A stretch of DNA of 64,000 bases from Vibrio proteolyticus NBRC 13287 (lineage in GTDB: Bacteria; Pseudomonadota; Gammaproteobacteria; Enterobacterales; Vibrionaceae): NCBI RefSeq assembly GCF_000467125.1, contig NZ_BATJ01000002.1, positions 124,001 to 188,000 of the forward strand, given 5' to 3'. Below are positions 42,058-53,131 of this stretch, piece after piece; position 1 is the stretch's first letter, and each line of letters begins with the position of its first letter. Position numbers and translations under genes: made by a program. The notes beneath the pieces are model-generated. The model had not been told where the DNA came from. It worked only from the letters and a program-made list of their open reading frames with translations, and ran no database searches.

Positions 42058-42826
42058 ATGATTGTATGGAGTGTCGCTAACCAGAAAGGTGGGGTGGGGA
42101 AAACCACCACGACCATCACGTTAGCCGGACTGCTGAGTCAGCAGGGGAAACGCGTTCTCCTGGTGGACACTGATCCGCACGCTTCGCTGACCACCTATCT
42201 GGGGCTTGACTCCGACAGTGTGCCAGCCAGCCTGTTTGACCTGTTCCAACTGAAAGAATTTACGGCCGACACTGTGGCGCCGATGATTTTGCAAACCAAA
42301 ATCGACAACATCGATCTTATTCCGGCGCACATGTCTCTTGCGACGCTGGATCGGGTGATGGGCAATCGCAGTGGGATGGGGTTAATCTTGAAGCGTGCTC
42401 TGTTGGCATTGCGTAAACATTACGATTATGTGTTGATCGACTGTCCACCGATCCTTGGTGTGATGATGGTCAACGCATTGGCGGCCAGCGATCGAATACT
42501 GATCCCGGTTCAGACCGAATTTCTGGCAATGAAGGGTCTGGAACGCATGGTGCGCACGTTGAGCATTATGCAGAAGTCACGCAGCAAAGGGTTCCGGGTA
42601 ACGATTGTACCGACGATGTACGACAAGCGTACCCGAGCCTCATTGCAGACGCTGACGCAGCTTAAGCAGGACTACCCGAATCAGGTTTGGACGTCAGCCG
42701 TGCCGATTGACACTAAGTTTCGAGATGCGAGCCTGAAGAACCTGCCGGTGTCTCATTTTGCATCGGGTAGCCGAGGTGTATTCGCCTACAAACAGTTGTT
42801 GTTGTATCTTGAGAGGTTAGCACTGG

Positions 42827-42834
<8 letters not shown>
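42058..42834 (+). CDS. parC: ParA-like chemotaxis array positioning ATPase ParC
   Basis: ParC (annotated Soj/ParA in many genomes) is the vibrio ATPase that places chemotaxis arrays at the pole and splits them at division. The 258-residue protein has the deviant Walker [10 protein letters not shown] at 10-18, Walker A' [10 protein letters not shown] and Walker B VLIDCPP. Its place in the che operon rather than beside parB separates it from chromosome-partition ParA and from topoisomerase IV ParC. It overlaps parP by 8 nt. HubP, encoded near the start of the window, recruits it. Confidence 0.94.
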
Positions 42835-43948
<1,114 letters not shown>

Positions 43949-43986
43949 AGAGTTTTTTGTCGGTCACGACGCAGAGAGGATAAGGT

Positions 43987-44481
43987 ATGTCTCAAGCAAA
44001 TGAAATTGAAGTAAGAAAAGATCAGTCTAACGACGAAGTACTTCAGTGGGTAACATTCCAGTTAGAGGAAGAGACTTACGGCATCAACGTGATGCAGGTT
44101 CGTGAAGTCTTGCGTTATACAGAAATTGCACCAGTACCGGGCGCGCCAAACTACGTTCTGGGTATTATCAATCTGCGTGGTAACGTTGTGACAGTTATCG
44201 ACACACGTTCTCGCTTTGGATTGATGGAAGGTGAAATCACCGATAACACCCGTATTATTGTGATCGAATCAGAGCGTCAGGTCATTGGTATTCTGGTGGA
44301 CAGTGTGGCCGAAGTGGTTTACCTGAAATCGTCTGAAATCGACACGACCCCAAGTGTGGGCACGGATGAGAGCGCCAAGTTTATTCAAGGCGTTAGCAAT
44401 CGTGACGGCAAACTGCTGATCCTGGTGGATCTGAATAAGCTTCTGACAGACGACGAATGGGATGAGATGGCTCATCTGTAA
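43987..44481 (+). CDS. cheW: Chemotaxis coupling protein CheW
   Basis: CheW couples receptors to CheA. The 164-residue protein is one CheW domain with QWVTFQLEEETYGINVMQVREVL, the IINLRGNVVTVIDTR segment and ILVDSVAEVVYL. It is followed by a DUF2802 gene whose start overlaps its stop by 1 nt. Confidence 0.96.
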   Translation: MSQANEIEVRKDQSNDEVLQWVTFQLEEETYGINVMQVREVLRYTEIAPVPGAPNYVLGIINLRGNVVTVIDTRSRFGLMEGEITDNTRIIVIESERQVIGILVDSVAEVVYLKSSEIDTTPSVGTDESAKFIQGVSNRDGKLLILVDLNKLLTDDEWDEMAHL

Positions 44482-44966
44482 TGAATGTTCTGTCGACTAA
44501 CCTGCCCCTCGTCGTGATCGTGCTGGCGGTGCTGCTCCTGATCTTGGGGGGAGCCATGTTGAGCATGAAACGCGGCATGGTGCGAGCAGCGGATCAACAC
44601 AGACAACAACAGCGAGCACTGGACAAAGAAGTTCAGAAAGCCAATAAGCAGTTGCTTGAAGTGCGTTCCGTCGTGGTCGGCCTAGGCCAACGAGTCAGTG
44701 AGCAACAAGACATCATTCAGCATCTCAACGAGCGCATCAGCGAACTGGAGAATGCCGACAATGACGCGCGGCTCTATTCGCGCGCCAGTAAAATGGTTCA
44801 GCTTGGTGCCGATGTGAACGAGCTGATTGAAGAGTGTGAGTTGCCCAAAGCCGAAGCTGAATTGATGTTGTCGTTGCAGAAAAAGCTCGCCGGTAAGGAG
44901 CGAGTGCCCCCGTTAGGCGGGGAGCAAGACGCTCAATTAACGCGCCGGCGCCCGGTACGCAAATAG
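44481..44966 (+). CDS. DUF2802 family membrane-anchored coiled-coil protein
   Basis: The function is not established. The 161-residue protein has an N-terminal TM helix (about 9-28), a coiled coil (about 40-95, with QQDIIQHLNERISELEN), and a short helix-turn-helix-like end (VQLGADVNELIEECELPKAE). The C-terminus is basic (TRRRPVRK). Translational coupling to cheW and the same place in other vibrios (from memory) suggest a role tied to chemotaxis arrays or the pole. Confidence 0.85.
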   Translation: MNVLSTNLPLVVIVLAVLLLILGGAMLSMKRGMVRAADQHRQQQRALDKEVQKANKQLLEVRSVVVGLGQRVSEQQDIIQHLNERISELENADNDARLYSRASKMVQLGADVNELIEECELPKAEAELMLSLQKKLAGKERVPPLGGEQDAQLTRRRPVRK

Positions 44967-44974
44967 AATGAATC

Positions 44975-45003
44975 AGAAGGAAGCCCAAGGGCTTCCTTTT
45001 TCT
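44975..45003 (+). terminator. Intrinsic terminator ending the flagellar/chemotaxis operon
   Basis: A 10-bp perfect stem (44977-44986 with 44989-44998) has a 2-nt apparent loop and a T-run. It separates the chemotaxis block from ccmA. Confidence 0.88.
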
Positions 45004-45190
45004 TTCCGCGCACTTGTACTACCGAGGTAAGGAAATATCAGAATGTAACCAAAAAGAGTTACATGGATAAAAAAGTGACTAATTATTAACAGATTCTTAC
45101 GTAGTTTCGTGACTCGTAATGGTCTTATTCTGTTTAGTCTTAAGTTGGCTGTGTTAAACTTAGCGCTCTGATTTCGCACTTAATTAACGC
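45004..45190 (+). promoter_or_regulatory. ccmA upstream region
   Basis: This 187-bp AT-rich gap after the chemotaxis terminator must hold the ccm promoter. No clean -35/-10 pair, Fnr or NarL box stood out. Confidence 0.3.
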
Positions 45191-45811
45191 ATGCTGGAAG
45201 TAAAACAACTCACGGCCATCCGTGATGAAAGAATTCTCTTCGAATCCCTCTCTTTTACCATACAATCGGGCGAACTGGTTCAGATTGAAGGGCGTAATGG
45301 CACAGGGAAAACCACCTTGCTGCGTATCATCGCGGGTCTGGGCGATCGTGATGATGGACAAGTGTGTTGGAATCAACAAACCATAGAAAACAGTCGTGAT
45401 GAGTATCATCAGGATTTACTCTTTCTCGGTCATCAGACCGGGGTCAAGCGTGAGCTGACCGCATACGAAAACCTGCGTTTTTATCAGTCACTGTATGCCA
45501 CTAATCTGCTTACTCGAGATGACATTTACTTTGCTCTGGCGAAAGTTGGTTTGGCGGGGCGAGAAGACGTACCTGTGGCGCAGTTGTCCGCGGGCCAGCA
45601 ACGCCGCGTTGCTCTGGCGCGTTTGTGGCTAAGTGAGCATAAGTTATGGATTCTGGACGAACCTTTGACGGCCATAGATAAACAAGGAGTCAAAGTGCTG
45701 GAAGCTTTGTTTCTACAACAAGCGGAAAAGGGAGGCATTGTTATTCTGACCACGCATCAGGACATGTTTGCTGACAATCCCAAACTGCGCAAAATTAAGT
45801 TGGGAGACTGA
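45191..45811 (+). CDS. ccmA: Cytochrome c maturation ATPase CcmA
   Basis: CcmA is the ATPase of the CcmABCD complex that releases haem-loaded CcmE. The 206-residue protein has Walker [10 protein letters not shown] near 34-42, the signature [16 protein letters not shown], and Walker [13 protein letters not shown]. It opens the ccmABCDEFGHI operon. Confidence 0.95.
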   Translation: MLEVKQLTAIRDERILFESLSFTIQSGELVQIEGRNGTGKTTLLRIIAGLGDRDDGQVCWNQQTIENSRDEYHQDLLFLGHQTGVKRELTAYENLRFYQSLYATNLLTRDDIYFALAKVGLAGREDVPVAQLSAGQQRRVALARLWLSEHKLWILDEPLTAIDKQGVKVLEALFLQQAEKGGIVILTTHQDMFADNPKLRKIKLGD

Positions 45812-45813
45812 GC

Positions 45814-46482
45814 ATGATCGCTGCCATGACCACCATTGTCCGCCGTGAACTCCTTATCGCATTCCGTCGTCAGGCCGACATTTTTAACCCGCTGTGGTTT
45901 TTCATTATTGTTATTACCCTCTTTCCGCTTAGCATCGGCCCAGAGCCAAGCTTGCTCGCCCGCATTGCAGCGGGCATCGTATGGGTGGCTGCCTTGTTGT
46001 CCGCGCTGCTTTCGTTGGAACGTTTGTTCCGTGATGATTTTCAGGACGGATCACTGGAGCAAATGATGCTGATGCCGGTCCCGCTACCGATCGTGGTGAT
46101 CTCCAAGGTCATGGCGCACTGGCTTTTGACGGGCTTGCCTCTAATCCTGATCAGTCCGCTGTTGGCGATCTTATTGTCACTCGATTTTAATACCTGGCTG
46201 GCTGTGGTATTGACCCTGCTGGTCGGTACGCCGACTCTGAGTTTCATCGGCGCCATTGGCGTTGCGCTGACGGTGGGCCTGCAAAAAGGCGGTGTGCTAC
46301 TGAGCCTGTTGGTTTTACCGCTTTATATTCCAGTTTTAATCTTTGCCACTTCTGCGATTGATGCCGCGTCCCTTAACATGGCGTATAACGGGCAGTTAGC
46401 GATTTTGGGGGCGATGCTGGCAGGGGCGACCACTTTGACGCCGTTTGCGATCAGCGCTGCTCTCCGGGTAAGTGTAAATTAG
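45814..46482 (+). CDS. ccmB: Haem exporter permease CcmB
   Basis: CcmB is the membrane partner of CcmA. The 222-residue protein has six TM helices and the family segments RRELLIAFRRQADIFNPLWF and DGSLEQMMLMPVPL. It starts 2 nt after ccmA, with GGAGA upstream. Confidence 0.95.
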   Translation: MIAAMTTIVRRELLIAFRRQADIFNPLWFFIIVITLFPLSIGPEPSLLARIAAGIVWVAALLSALLSLERLFRDDFQDGSLEQMMLMPVPLPIVVISKVMAHWLLTGLPLILISPLLAILLSLDFNTWLAVVLTLLVGTPTLSFIGAIGVALTVGLQKGGVLLSLLVLPLYIPVLIFATSAIDAASLNMAYNGQLAILGAMLAGATTLTPFAISAALRVSVN

Positions 46483-46609
46483 GTCGACTGGATCAAAGTT
46501 AAAGACAATAAAAGCAATTATAAAATGTGCCCGCGTTACATTAGTGTGAAGTTTGTCACCAAGCACTGGGGACGCGTTCAACAATACGAAGTAAGAGTGA
46601 GAACAAGCA

Positions 46610-47362
46610 ATGTGGAAATGGCTTCATCCCTACGCCAAGCCCGAATCTGCGTATCAGCTGTGCGGTAAATTGTTACCCTGGTTTGGCGCATTAGCACTGG
46701 TGTGTTTAAGCATCGGTACGGTTTTGGGGCTGGCTTATGCACCCGCAGACTATCAACAGGGTGACAGTTTCCGGATCATCTATATCCATGTTCCCGCGGC
46801 GATTTGGTCGATGGGGGTCTACATGTCGATGGCCATTGCAGCCTTCATCGGTCTGGTGTGGCAAGTGAAGCTGTCTGATATGGCGGTATCAGCCATGGCG
46901 CCAATTGGTGCGGTATTTACCTTTATTGCGCTGCTAACGGGGGCTATCTGGGGTAAGCCGATGTGGGGCACCTGGTGGGTGTGGGATGCGCGTCTGACGT
47001 CTGAATTGATTCTGTTGTTCCTATATCTGGGTGTTATTGCCCTGTCGCATGCGTTTGATGACCAGAAGACTGCCGCGAAAGCAGCTGGCATTCTGGCGAT
47101 TGTCGGTGTGGTTAATCTGCCGATCATTCACTTCTCTGTCGAGTGGTGGAATACCCTGCATCAGGGCGCCACCATTACTAAGTTTGAAAAACCGTCGATT
47201 TCCAGTGACATGCTGTGGCCACTGCTGCTGAATATTTTTGGCTTCGCGTTCTTTTTCGGCGCGGTCACCATGGTGCGTTTGAGAAATGAAATCATCAGTA
47301 AAGAAAGCCACCGCCCTTGGGTGGTGACTCTAGCAACCGCAAAAACCGGGCGAGGTGAGTAA
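46610..47362 (+). CDS. ccmC: Haem lyase/transfer protein CcmC
   Basis: CcmC binds haem in the outer leaflet and loads it on CcmE. The 250-residue protein has six TM helices and the tryptophan-rich WWD signature (WGTWWVWDARLTSEL). Flanking histidines expected to ligate haem occur in IIYIHVPAAIW and IIHFSVEWWNTLHQ. A 127-bp gap before it may carry an extra promoter. The stop is within the ribosome-binding stretch of ccmD. Confidence 0.95.
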   Translation: MWKWLHPYAKPESAYQLCGKLLPWFGALALVCLSIGTVLGLAYAPADYQQGDSFRIIYIHVPAAIWSMGVYMSMAIAAFIGLVWQVKLSDMAVSAMAPIGAVFTFIALLTGAIWGKPMWGTWWVWDARLTSELILLFLYLGVIALSHAFDDQKTAAKAAGILAIVGVVNLPIIHFSVEWWNTLHQGATITKFEKPSISSDMLWPLLLNIFGFAFFFGAVTMVRLRNEIISKESHRPWVVTLATAKTGRGE

Positions 47363-47363
47363 C

Positions 47364-47570
47364 ATGCATTTTGAATCGCTGAGTGATTTTTTTGCCATGG
47401 GCGGCTACGCCGGCTATGTGTGGAGTGCGTTTGGCATTACTTTCCTGGCTCTGCTTATTCTGTTGCTGGTCAGTCTTCGTCGCGGCCAGCGCTTGCTGCG
47501 AGACGTTCAGGCAAAAGTGGAACGTCAGGCTCGAATTGATGCGGCTAAAAATATGGAGAACACCTTATGA
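47364..47570 (+). CDS. ccmD: Haem exporter small subunit CcmD
   Basis: CcmD is a one-TM protein that holds CcmE to CcmABC. The chosen ATG at 47364 gives 68 residues beginning [20 protein letters not shown], typical of the family, and GAGGTGAG lies 5 nt upstream. A GTG at 47355 would add three residues. The TM is about 15-37, followed by a basic tail. It overlaps ccmE by 4 nt. Confidence 0.92.
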   Translation: MHFESLSDFFAMGGYAGYVWSAFGITFLALLILLLVSLRRGQRLLRDVQAKVERQARIDAAKNMENTL

Positions 47571-48052
47571 ACCCAAGACGTAAAAAGAGGCTCGGAATTG
47601 TTCTGGCGATCTTTGTTGGCATTGCGGCAACAGTGGGCCTTATCCTGTATGCACTCAATCAGAATATGGATCTGTTTTACACGCCGACTGAGCTGGTGAA
47701 CGGAAAACCGGACGGCACGAAGCCAGAAGTCGGTCAGCGTTTGCGTATTGGTGGCATGGTCGTCAAAGGTTCCGTGAAACGCGATCCGGAGTCCCTACGG
47801 GTATCGTTCTTATTGCATGACGTTGGCCCGAAAGTCACGGTGGTTTACGACGGTATTCTGCCGGACCTTTTTCGTGAAGGGCAGGGGATTGTGGCGCAAG
47901 GCGTGTTAAAAGATGCCACGACGGTCGAAGCTTTCGAAGTGTTAGCGAAACACGATGAAGAATATATGCCACCGGAAATTGCAGAAGCGATGCAGAAAAA
48001 CCATCAGCCTCTGAAGTACACCGAACAACAAAAACAAGGAAGCGGTCAATGA
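47567..48052 (+). CDS. ccmE: Periplasmic haem chaperone CcmE
   Basis: CcmE binds haem covalently and carries it to CcmF. The 161-residue protein has a TM anchor (about 9-29), an OB-fold domain, and the haem motif HDEEY, where His is the covalent ligand and Tyr the axial one. The segment [14 protein letters not shown] is family-typical. It overlaps ccmD and ccmF by 4 nt each. Confidence 0.95.
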   Translation: MNPRRKKRLGIVLAIFVGIAATVGLILYALNQNMDLFYTPTELVNGKPDGTKPEVGQRLRIGGMVVKGSVKRDPESLRVSFLLHDVGPKVTVVYDGILPDLFREGQGIVAQGVLKDATTVEAFEVLAKHDEEYMPPEIAEAMQKNHQPLKYTEQQKQGSGQ

Positions 48053-50007
48053 TTGCTGAGATAGGCCATTTCGCCTTAATCGTGTCGCTGGCACTGGCAG
48101 TGCTGCTGAGCATTCTGCCATTGATGGGCGCATCGCGTAACAACACGATGCTGATGAATACCGCCCGCCCGCTGTCCTGGGGCATGTTCGTATTGTTGAT
48201 GCTGTCATTCTGTGTTTTGCTGTGGGCCTTCTACACCAATGATTTCACGTTGCAGTATGTGGCCAGTAACTCAAACAGCCAACTGCCGTGGTATTACCGG
48301 CTAACGGCCGTTTGGGGGGCTCACGAAGGTTCCCTGTTACTCTGGGTCCTGATCCAGGCGGGCTGGACCGTGGCGGTGGCGACATTCAGCCGTGGCATGC
48401 CGCAGGAGTTGGTGGCCCGTGTTCTGGCGGTAATGGGCATGATCAGCGTTGGCTTTTTACTGTTCATTATAGTGACGTCTAACCCGTTTATCCGTACCTT
48501 ACCTTTCTTCCCGATCGACGGCCGCGATCTGAACCCGCTACTGCAAGACCCCGGGCTGATCATTCACCCGCCGATGTTGTACATGGGGTACGTTGGTTTC
48601 TCGGTGGCGTTTTCGTTTGCCATTGCATCACTGATGACTGGTCGGCTTGATACAGCCTGGGCTCGTTGGTCGCGTCCGTGGACTACCGCTGCCTGGTTAT
48701 TCCTGACATTGGGCATCGCTCTGGGATCATGGTGGGCCTACTACGAACTGGGTTGGGGCGGCTGGTGGTTCTGGGATCCGGTCGAGAACGCATCTTTCAT
48801 GCCTTGGTTGGCGGGCACAGCGCTAATGCACTCATTGGCGGTGACAGAAAAGCGCGGCACGTTCAAAGCCTGGACGGTCTTACTGGCGATTTCGGCGTTC
48901 TCTTTGAGCCTGCTTGGCACATTCCTGGTGCGTTCGGGTATCTTGGTTTCGGTGCATGCGTTTGCATCCGATCCGTCTCGCGGTATGTTTATTCTGGGGT
49001 TCCTGGTGTTTGTAATTGGGGGCTCGCTGCTTCTGTTCGCACTCAAAGGTGCGTCAGTACGTGTGCGAGGCAATTTTGAACTGGTGTCGCGTGAAAACGC
49101 GCTGCTGGCCAACAACGTCCTGCTGATTGCTGCCTTAGTGGTGGTGCTGGTAGGGACGCTGCTGCCATTGGTACACAAGCAAATTGGCTTAGGCTCTGTG
49201 TCTATTGGGGCTCCGTTCTTCAATATGTTGTTTGCCTGGTTGATGATTCCATTCGCCTTCCTGCTCGGGATTGGTCCGCTGCTGCGCTGGAAGCGCGATA
49301 ATCTGACCAAGCTGGTCAAGCCGATGCTGGTGTGCAGCGCGATTTCTCTGGCTGCCGCCGCCGCTCTGGTCCAACTGCTGTCGCCTCACTTCAGTAACAT
49401 GGCGTTCATTGGTTGGGTGATGGCATTCTGGATCATTCTGATGCACGGCGTGGAGCTGTATGAGCGAGCGACGCACCGTCATGATTTCTTCACCGGTCTG
49501 AAGAAACTGCAGCGCAGCCATTGGTCGATGATGCTGGCGCACATCGGATTGGCGGTGACGGTTATTGGTATTGCCATGGTGCAGAATTACAGCATCGAAC
49601 GCGATGTACGCCTTGCTCCGGGTGAGCACTATCAGATTGAAGGTTACGACTTCTACTTTGCTGGGCTGCGTGACAAAGACGGCCCGAACTACGACGGTTA
49701 TATTGCCGACTTCGAAGTCACTCGCGACGGACAATATGTTAATACGCTGCACGCCGAAAAACGTTTTTACCGTACGGCTCGTTCAATGATGACTGAAGCG
49801 GCCATCGATCGCGCCGTGACCCGTGATCTGTACATTGCGATGGGAGAGCGCTTGGATGACAACAAATCTTGGGCGGTGCGCATTTACTATAAACCGTTTG
49901 TGCGTTGGATCTGGGCCGGTGCCCTGTTGATGGCGCTGGGTGGTGCTCTGGCCATCAGTGATAAACGTTACCGTTTTCGTAAAACGGTAAAAACTCAGGA
50001 GGCGTAA
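48049..50007 (+). CDS. ccmF: Cytochrome c haem lyase CcmF
   Basis: CcmF joins haem to apocytochrome c with CcmH and CcmI. The 652-residue protein has about 14-15 TM helices, the WWD motif [18 protein letters not shown], and an external domain near 510-610. Its end abuts ccmG with no gap. Confidence 0.96.
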   Translation: MIAEIGHFALIVSLALAVLLSILPLMGASRNNTMLMNTARPLSWGMFVLLMLSFCVLLWAFYTNDFTLQYVASNSNSQLPWYYRLTAVWGAHEGSLLLWVLIQAGWTVAVATFSRGMPQELVARVLAVMGMISVGFLLFIIVTSNPFIRTLPFFPIDGRDLNPLLQDPGLIIHPPMLYMGYVGFSVAFSFAIASLMTGRLDTAWARWSRPWTTAAWLFLTLGIALGSWWAYYELGWGGWWFWDPVENASFMPWLAGTALMHSLAVTEKRGTFKAWTVLLAISAFSLSLLGTFLVRSGILVSVHAFASDPSRGMFILGFLVFVIGGSLLLFALKGASVRVRGNFELVSRENALLANNVLLIAALVVVLVGTLLPLVHKQIGLGSVSIGAPFFNMLFAWLMIPFAFLLGIGPLLRWKRDNLTKLVKPMLVCSAISLAAAAALVQLLSPHFSNMAFIGWVMAFWIILMHGVELYERATHRHDFFTGLKKLQRSHWSMMLAHIGLAVTVIGIAMVQNYSIERDVRLAPGEHYQIEGYDFYFAGLRDKDGPNYDGYIADFEVTRDGQYVNTLHAEKRFYRTARSMMTEAAIDRAVTRDLYIAMGERLDDNKSWAVRIYYKPFVRWIWAGALLMALGGALAISDKRYRFRKTVKTQEA

Positions 50008-50562
50008 ATGAACAAGAAAATTCTTTTTATTCCATTGCTTGCTTTCCTGGGGTTGGTGGCAGTGTTTGCGACTCAACTGGTGAAAAATTCAGAAGGTGAT
50101 GATCCAACGAAACTGGAGTCAGTACTGGTTGGTCAACCGGTACCCGATTTTCGTCTGGAAGATCTGGCTGAACCCGGCAAGTTGTACGACCAGTCGATTT
50201 TTAAAGGTGAGCCGCTGCTGCTGAACGTCTGGGCGACCTGGTGTCCGACTTGTTACGCCGAGCACCAGTACCTGAATCAACTGGCGGGCGACGGCGTTAA
50301 GATCATCGGTATGAATTACAAAGATCAGCGTGACAAAGCCGTGAAATGGCTGAATGAACTGGGCAATCCGTATCTGATTAGCCTGTTCGACGGCGACGGC
50401 ATGCTGGGGCTGGATTTGGGCGTGTACGGTGCACCGGAAACCTTCTTGATCGATGCTAACGGTGTGATTCGTTATCGCCATGTGGGGGATGTGAATCCGC
50501 AAAACTGGAAGACTCAGTTGCAACCAATCTATCAGTCAATGCTTGAGGAGGCGCAGCAATGA
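50008..50562 (+). CDS. ccmG: Thiol:disulfide interchange protein CcmG (DsbE)
   Basis: CcmG reduces the apocytochrome CxxCH thiols, with CcmH. The 184-residue protein has a TM anchor (about 5-22) and a thioredoxin fold with the active site WATWCPTCYAEH. It has the DsbE pattern GAPETFLIDANG with the cis-proline. It overlaps ccmH by 4 nt. Confidence 0.95.
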   Translation: MNKKILFIPLLAFLGLVAVFATQLVKNSEGDDPTKLESVLVGQPVPDFRLEDLAEPGKLYDQSIFKGEPLLLNVWATWCPTCYAEHQYLNQLAGDGVKIIGMNYKDQRDKAVKWLNELGNPYLISLFDGDGMLGLDLGVYGAPETFLIDANGVIRYRHVGDVNPQNWKTQLQPIYQSMLEEAQQ

Positions 50563-51044
50563 AAAAATTCCTCCTAGCTATCGTTGCCAGCCTGAGTATT
50601 TCAACACTGGCCATGGCTGCCATTCAGGTATATGAATTTGATACACCAGAGCAAGAGCAGCAATTTAAAGAGTTGAGCCACACTCTGCGTTGCCCGAAAT
50701 GTCAAAATAACAGCATCAGCGATTCCAACGCGGAACTGGCGCAGGATCTGCGTCAGAAAGTCTATGAGATGACCAAAGCTGGCAAATCTAAGCAGGAAAT
50801 CGTGGATTACATGGTGGCACGCTACGGCAACTTTGTGACCTATAACCCCCCGTTTACAGCATCGACATCGATTTTATGGCTTGGCCCGCTGGTGGTGATC
50901 GTGATCGGTTTTGGGGTGATTGTCCTGCGCAGTCGACGTAGCAAAGTACGAGTGACTCAGACGGAAACTTGGGATGACGAAAAAGAATCGCGGCTAAAAG
51001 CCTTGCTGGATGAAGAGAAGAACGACGGAGATAAGCAGTCATGA
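50559..51044 (+). CDS. ccmH: Cytochrome c maturation thiol protein CcmH
   Basis: CcmH is the membrane-bound thiol partner in haem attachment. The 161-residue protein has a signal peptide, the LRCPKCQNNS redox motif and a C-terminal TM helix (about 104-124). It is the short form; the TPR half found in E. coli CcmH is a separate gene here (ccmI, next). The two overlap by 4 nt. Confidence 0.95.
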   Translation: MKKFLLAIVASLSISTLAMAAIQVYEFDTPEQEQQFKELSHTLRCPKCQNNSISDSNAELAQDLRQKVYEMTKAGKSKQEIVDYMVARYGNFVTYNPPFTASTSILWLGPLVVIVIGFGVIVLRSRRSKVRVTQTETWDDEKESRLKALLDEEKNDGDKQS

Positions 51045-52258
51045 CACTATTTTGGATTTCCACGGTGGCGCTTGTCCTGATCGCGGTTTTCTTTATCGCG
51101 ATGCCGATGATCAAGAAAAAAGTCAACAACGATGCCGCGCTGCGGGACGAACTCAACAAAGCGTTTTATAAAGACCGTCTGTCGGAACTGGAAGAAGAAA
51201 CTGAGGAAGGGCTGGTAGATGATCAACAGGATTTGATTTCCGACCTCAAACAGTCGTTGCTGGATGATATTCCGGGTGGTGATAAACCGAACTCTGACAA
51301 CACGGTATCGACTCGGGCCATTCTGATCCCGTCGATTCTGTTGGTGGTGGGCCTGTCCTACGCGATGTATTTCAAATTTGGTGGGAGTCAGCAGGTCGAG
51401 CATTGGCAACAGGTGAGTGAAAATCTGCCGGCATTATCAAAAAAACTGATGTCACCACAAGGCGTAGCCCTGACGGAAGACGAGATGAACGATCTGACGC
51501 TGGCGCTGCGTACCCGCTTACATTACCAACCCAACGATTCGACCGGTTGGTTACTGTTGGGACGGATTGGTCTGGCTAACCGTGACGTGGAAACCGCTAC
51601 AGGTTCGATGAAACACGCGTATGATCTAGAGCCGGATAACGACGACGTCAAGCTGGGCTATGCACAGGCACTGATGTTGTCGCCGGATGAATTCGATCAA
51701 GACAAAGCTCGTGAGTTATTGGGCACCTTGCTCAAAAAAGACTATGTTGATATTCGGGTATTCTCACTTTTGGCCTTTGATGCATACGAGCAACAGGATT
51801 ATGCTGGGGCAGTGAAATACTGGACCATCATGCAGCAGATGATTGGGCCGGACGACGAGCGTTATGAAATGCTGACCCGCAGCATTGCCAATGCGAAAAA
51901 GCAGATGGGGCAAGCTGTAGGCGAAGGAAAATCGGTTTCGGTGACCATCTCATTGGCACAGGGTATCAGTGCTAACCCTGATGCGGCTTTGATTGTTTCG
52001 ATTCACAGTGCCGATGGTGCGCCGATGCCAGTTGCGGCAGCACGCTATCCACTGGGAGCTTTCCCGAGAACGGTTGTTCTTGATGACGGGAACAGCATGG
52101 TACAGGGGCGCAAGCTGTCGGATCTGGACAACATTATGGTGCGGGTCCGGATTGATGAAGACGGCAATGTCGCAACGCGTGATGGTGACTGGTATGGTGA
52201 GAGCCAAGCGGTGAAATTAGGCGAACCGGTTGCAGTTGAGATTAATAAACAGTATTAA
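51041..52258 (+). CDS. ccmI: Apocytochrome c chaperone CcmI
   Basis: CcmI presents apocytochrome c to the haem lyase complex. The 405-residue protein has two TM helices (about 3-22 and 94-112) with a cytoplasmic loop between. A periplasmic TPR domain follows (YQPNDSTGWLLLGRIGLANR), then a C-terminal beta domain (ISLAQGISANPDAALIVSIH). It ends the ccm operon. Confidence 0.93.
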   Translation: MTLFWISTVALVLIAVFFIAMPMIKKKVNNDAALRDELNKAFYKDRLSELEEETEEGLVDDQQDLISDLKQSLLDDIPGGDKPNSDNTVSTRAILIPSILLVVGLSYAMYFKFGGSQQVEHWQQVSENLPALSKKLMSPQGVALTEDEMNDLTLALRTRLHYQPNDSTGWLLLGRIGLANRDVETATGSMKHAYDLEPDNDDVKLGYAQALMLSPDEFDQDKARELLGTLLKKDYVDIRVFSLLAFDAYEQQDYAGAVKYWTIMQQMIGPDDERYEMLTRSIANAKKQMGQAVGEGKSVSVTISLAQGISANPDAALIVSIHSADGAPMPVAAARYPLGAFPRTVVLDDGNSMVQGRKLSDLDNIMVRVRIDEDGNVATRDGDWYGESQAVKLGEPVAVEINKQY

Positions 52259-52331
52259 TAGCCAGCAATTGCATTTAATGAGCCAATAGGCCGGTGCATG
52301 CATCGGCCTTTTTGTATGGAATAGAATAATT

Positions 52332-53087
52332 ATGATGACTAAAAAGTCACGATTTTTGTCAGCGGCAATGAGTTGTCTCCTGGTGGTGGGCTGTACCAGT
52401 GCACCTGAATACGCCGAGCCCAACCCTAAGGTGAATGACCCAATCGAAGGGTTTAACCGGACCATGTGGACGTTCAACTACGACTACCTGGATCCCTATT
52501 TTGTCCGACCGGTATCTCTTGGTTACGTCAATTACGTGCCGACACCGGTGCGCAGCAGTATTGCCAATTTTCTCTCTAACCTGGATGAACCATCCAGCGT
52601 GATCAATAACCTGATCATGGGAAACGGCAGCAAGGCCGTGGACCACTTCACCCGCTTTTTCCTCAACAGCACATTTGGTATTTTTGGTCTTTTTGATATC
52701 GCTTCTGAAGCCGGTATCACCAAATACGATGACAAAGCATTCAGTGATGCCGTCGGTCATTATGGGGTGGGTAATGGTCCTTACGTGATGGTGCCTGGCT
52801 ATGGGCCATGGACGGTGCGTGAATCGACCGATGTGGTGGACGGTTTGTACCTGCCTCTGTCATACCTGAATATCTGGGCCGCAGCGGGTAAATGGGCGCT
52901 GGAAGGCATGGAGACTCGGGCCGCGTTAGTTTCTCAGGAAGCTGTATTAGAAAACTCACCGGATCCGTACGCGCTGGCGCGTGATGTTTACCTGCAACGT
53001 CGTGATTTTACTGCGGAAGCGCAAAGCGATGAATACAGTGAAGACGAAGAGCAGTATCTGGATGAATATTTGGACGAAGAGTTCTGA
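52332..53087 (+). CDS. mlaA: Outer-membrane phospholipid retrograde transport lipoprotein MlaA (VacJ)
   Basis: MlaA removes misplaced phospholipids from the outer leaflet of the outer membrane and passes them to MlaC. The 251-residue protein has a lipobox (LLVVGC, Cys21), the DPIEGFNRTMWTFNY signature, and a middle region typical of the family (GIFGLFDIASEAG). A highly acidic tail (EDEEQYLDEYLDEEF) ends it. Confidence 0.95.
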   Translation: MMTKKSRFLSAAMSCLLVVGCTSAPEYAEPNPKVNDPIEGFNRTMWTFNYDYLDPYFVRPVSLGYVNYVPTPVRSSIANFLSNLDEPSSVINNLIMGNGSKAVDHFTRFFLNSTFGIFGLFDIASEAGITKYDDKAFSDAVGHYGVGNGPYVMVPGYGPWTVRESTDVVDGLYLPLSYLNIWAAAGKWALEGMETRAALVSQEAVLENSPDPYALARDVYLQRRDFTAEAQSDEYSEDEEQYLDEYLDEEF

Positions 53088-53088
53088 A

Positions 53089-53119
53089 TAAAAAAGGCTT
53101 GGTAAAACCAAGCCTTTTT
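53089..53119. terminator. Bidirectional terminator between mlaA and fadL
   Basis: A 13-bp stem AAAAAGGCTTGGT / ACCAAGCCTTTTT with a short loop. The A/T runs serve both converging genes. Confidence 0.93.
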
Positions 53120-53131
53120 ATTGGATCGGGA

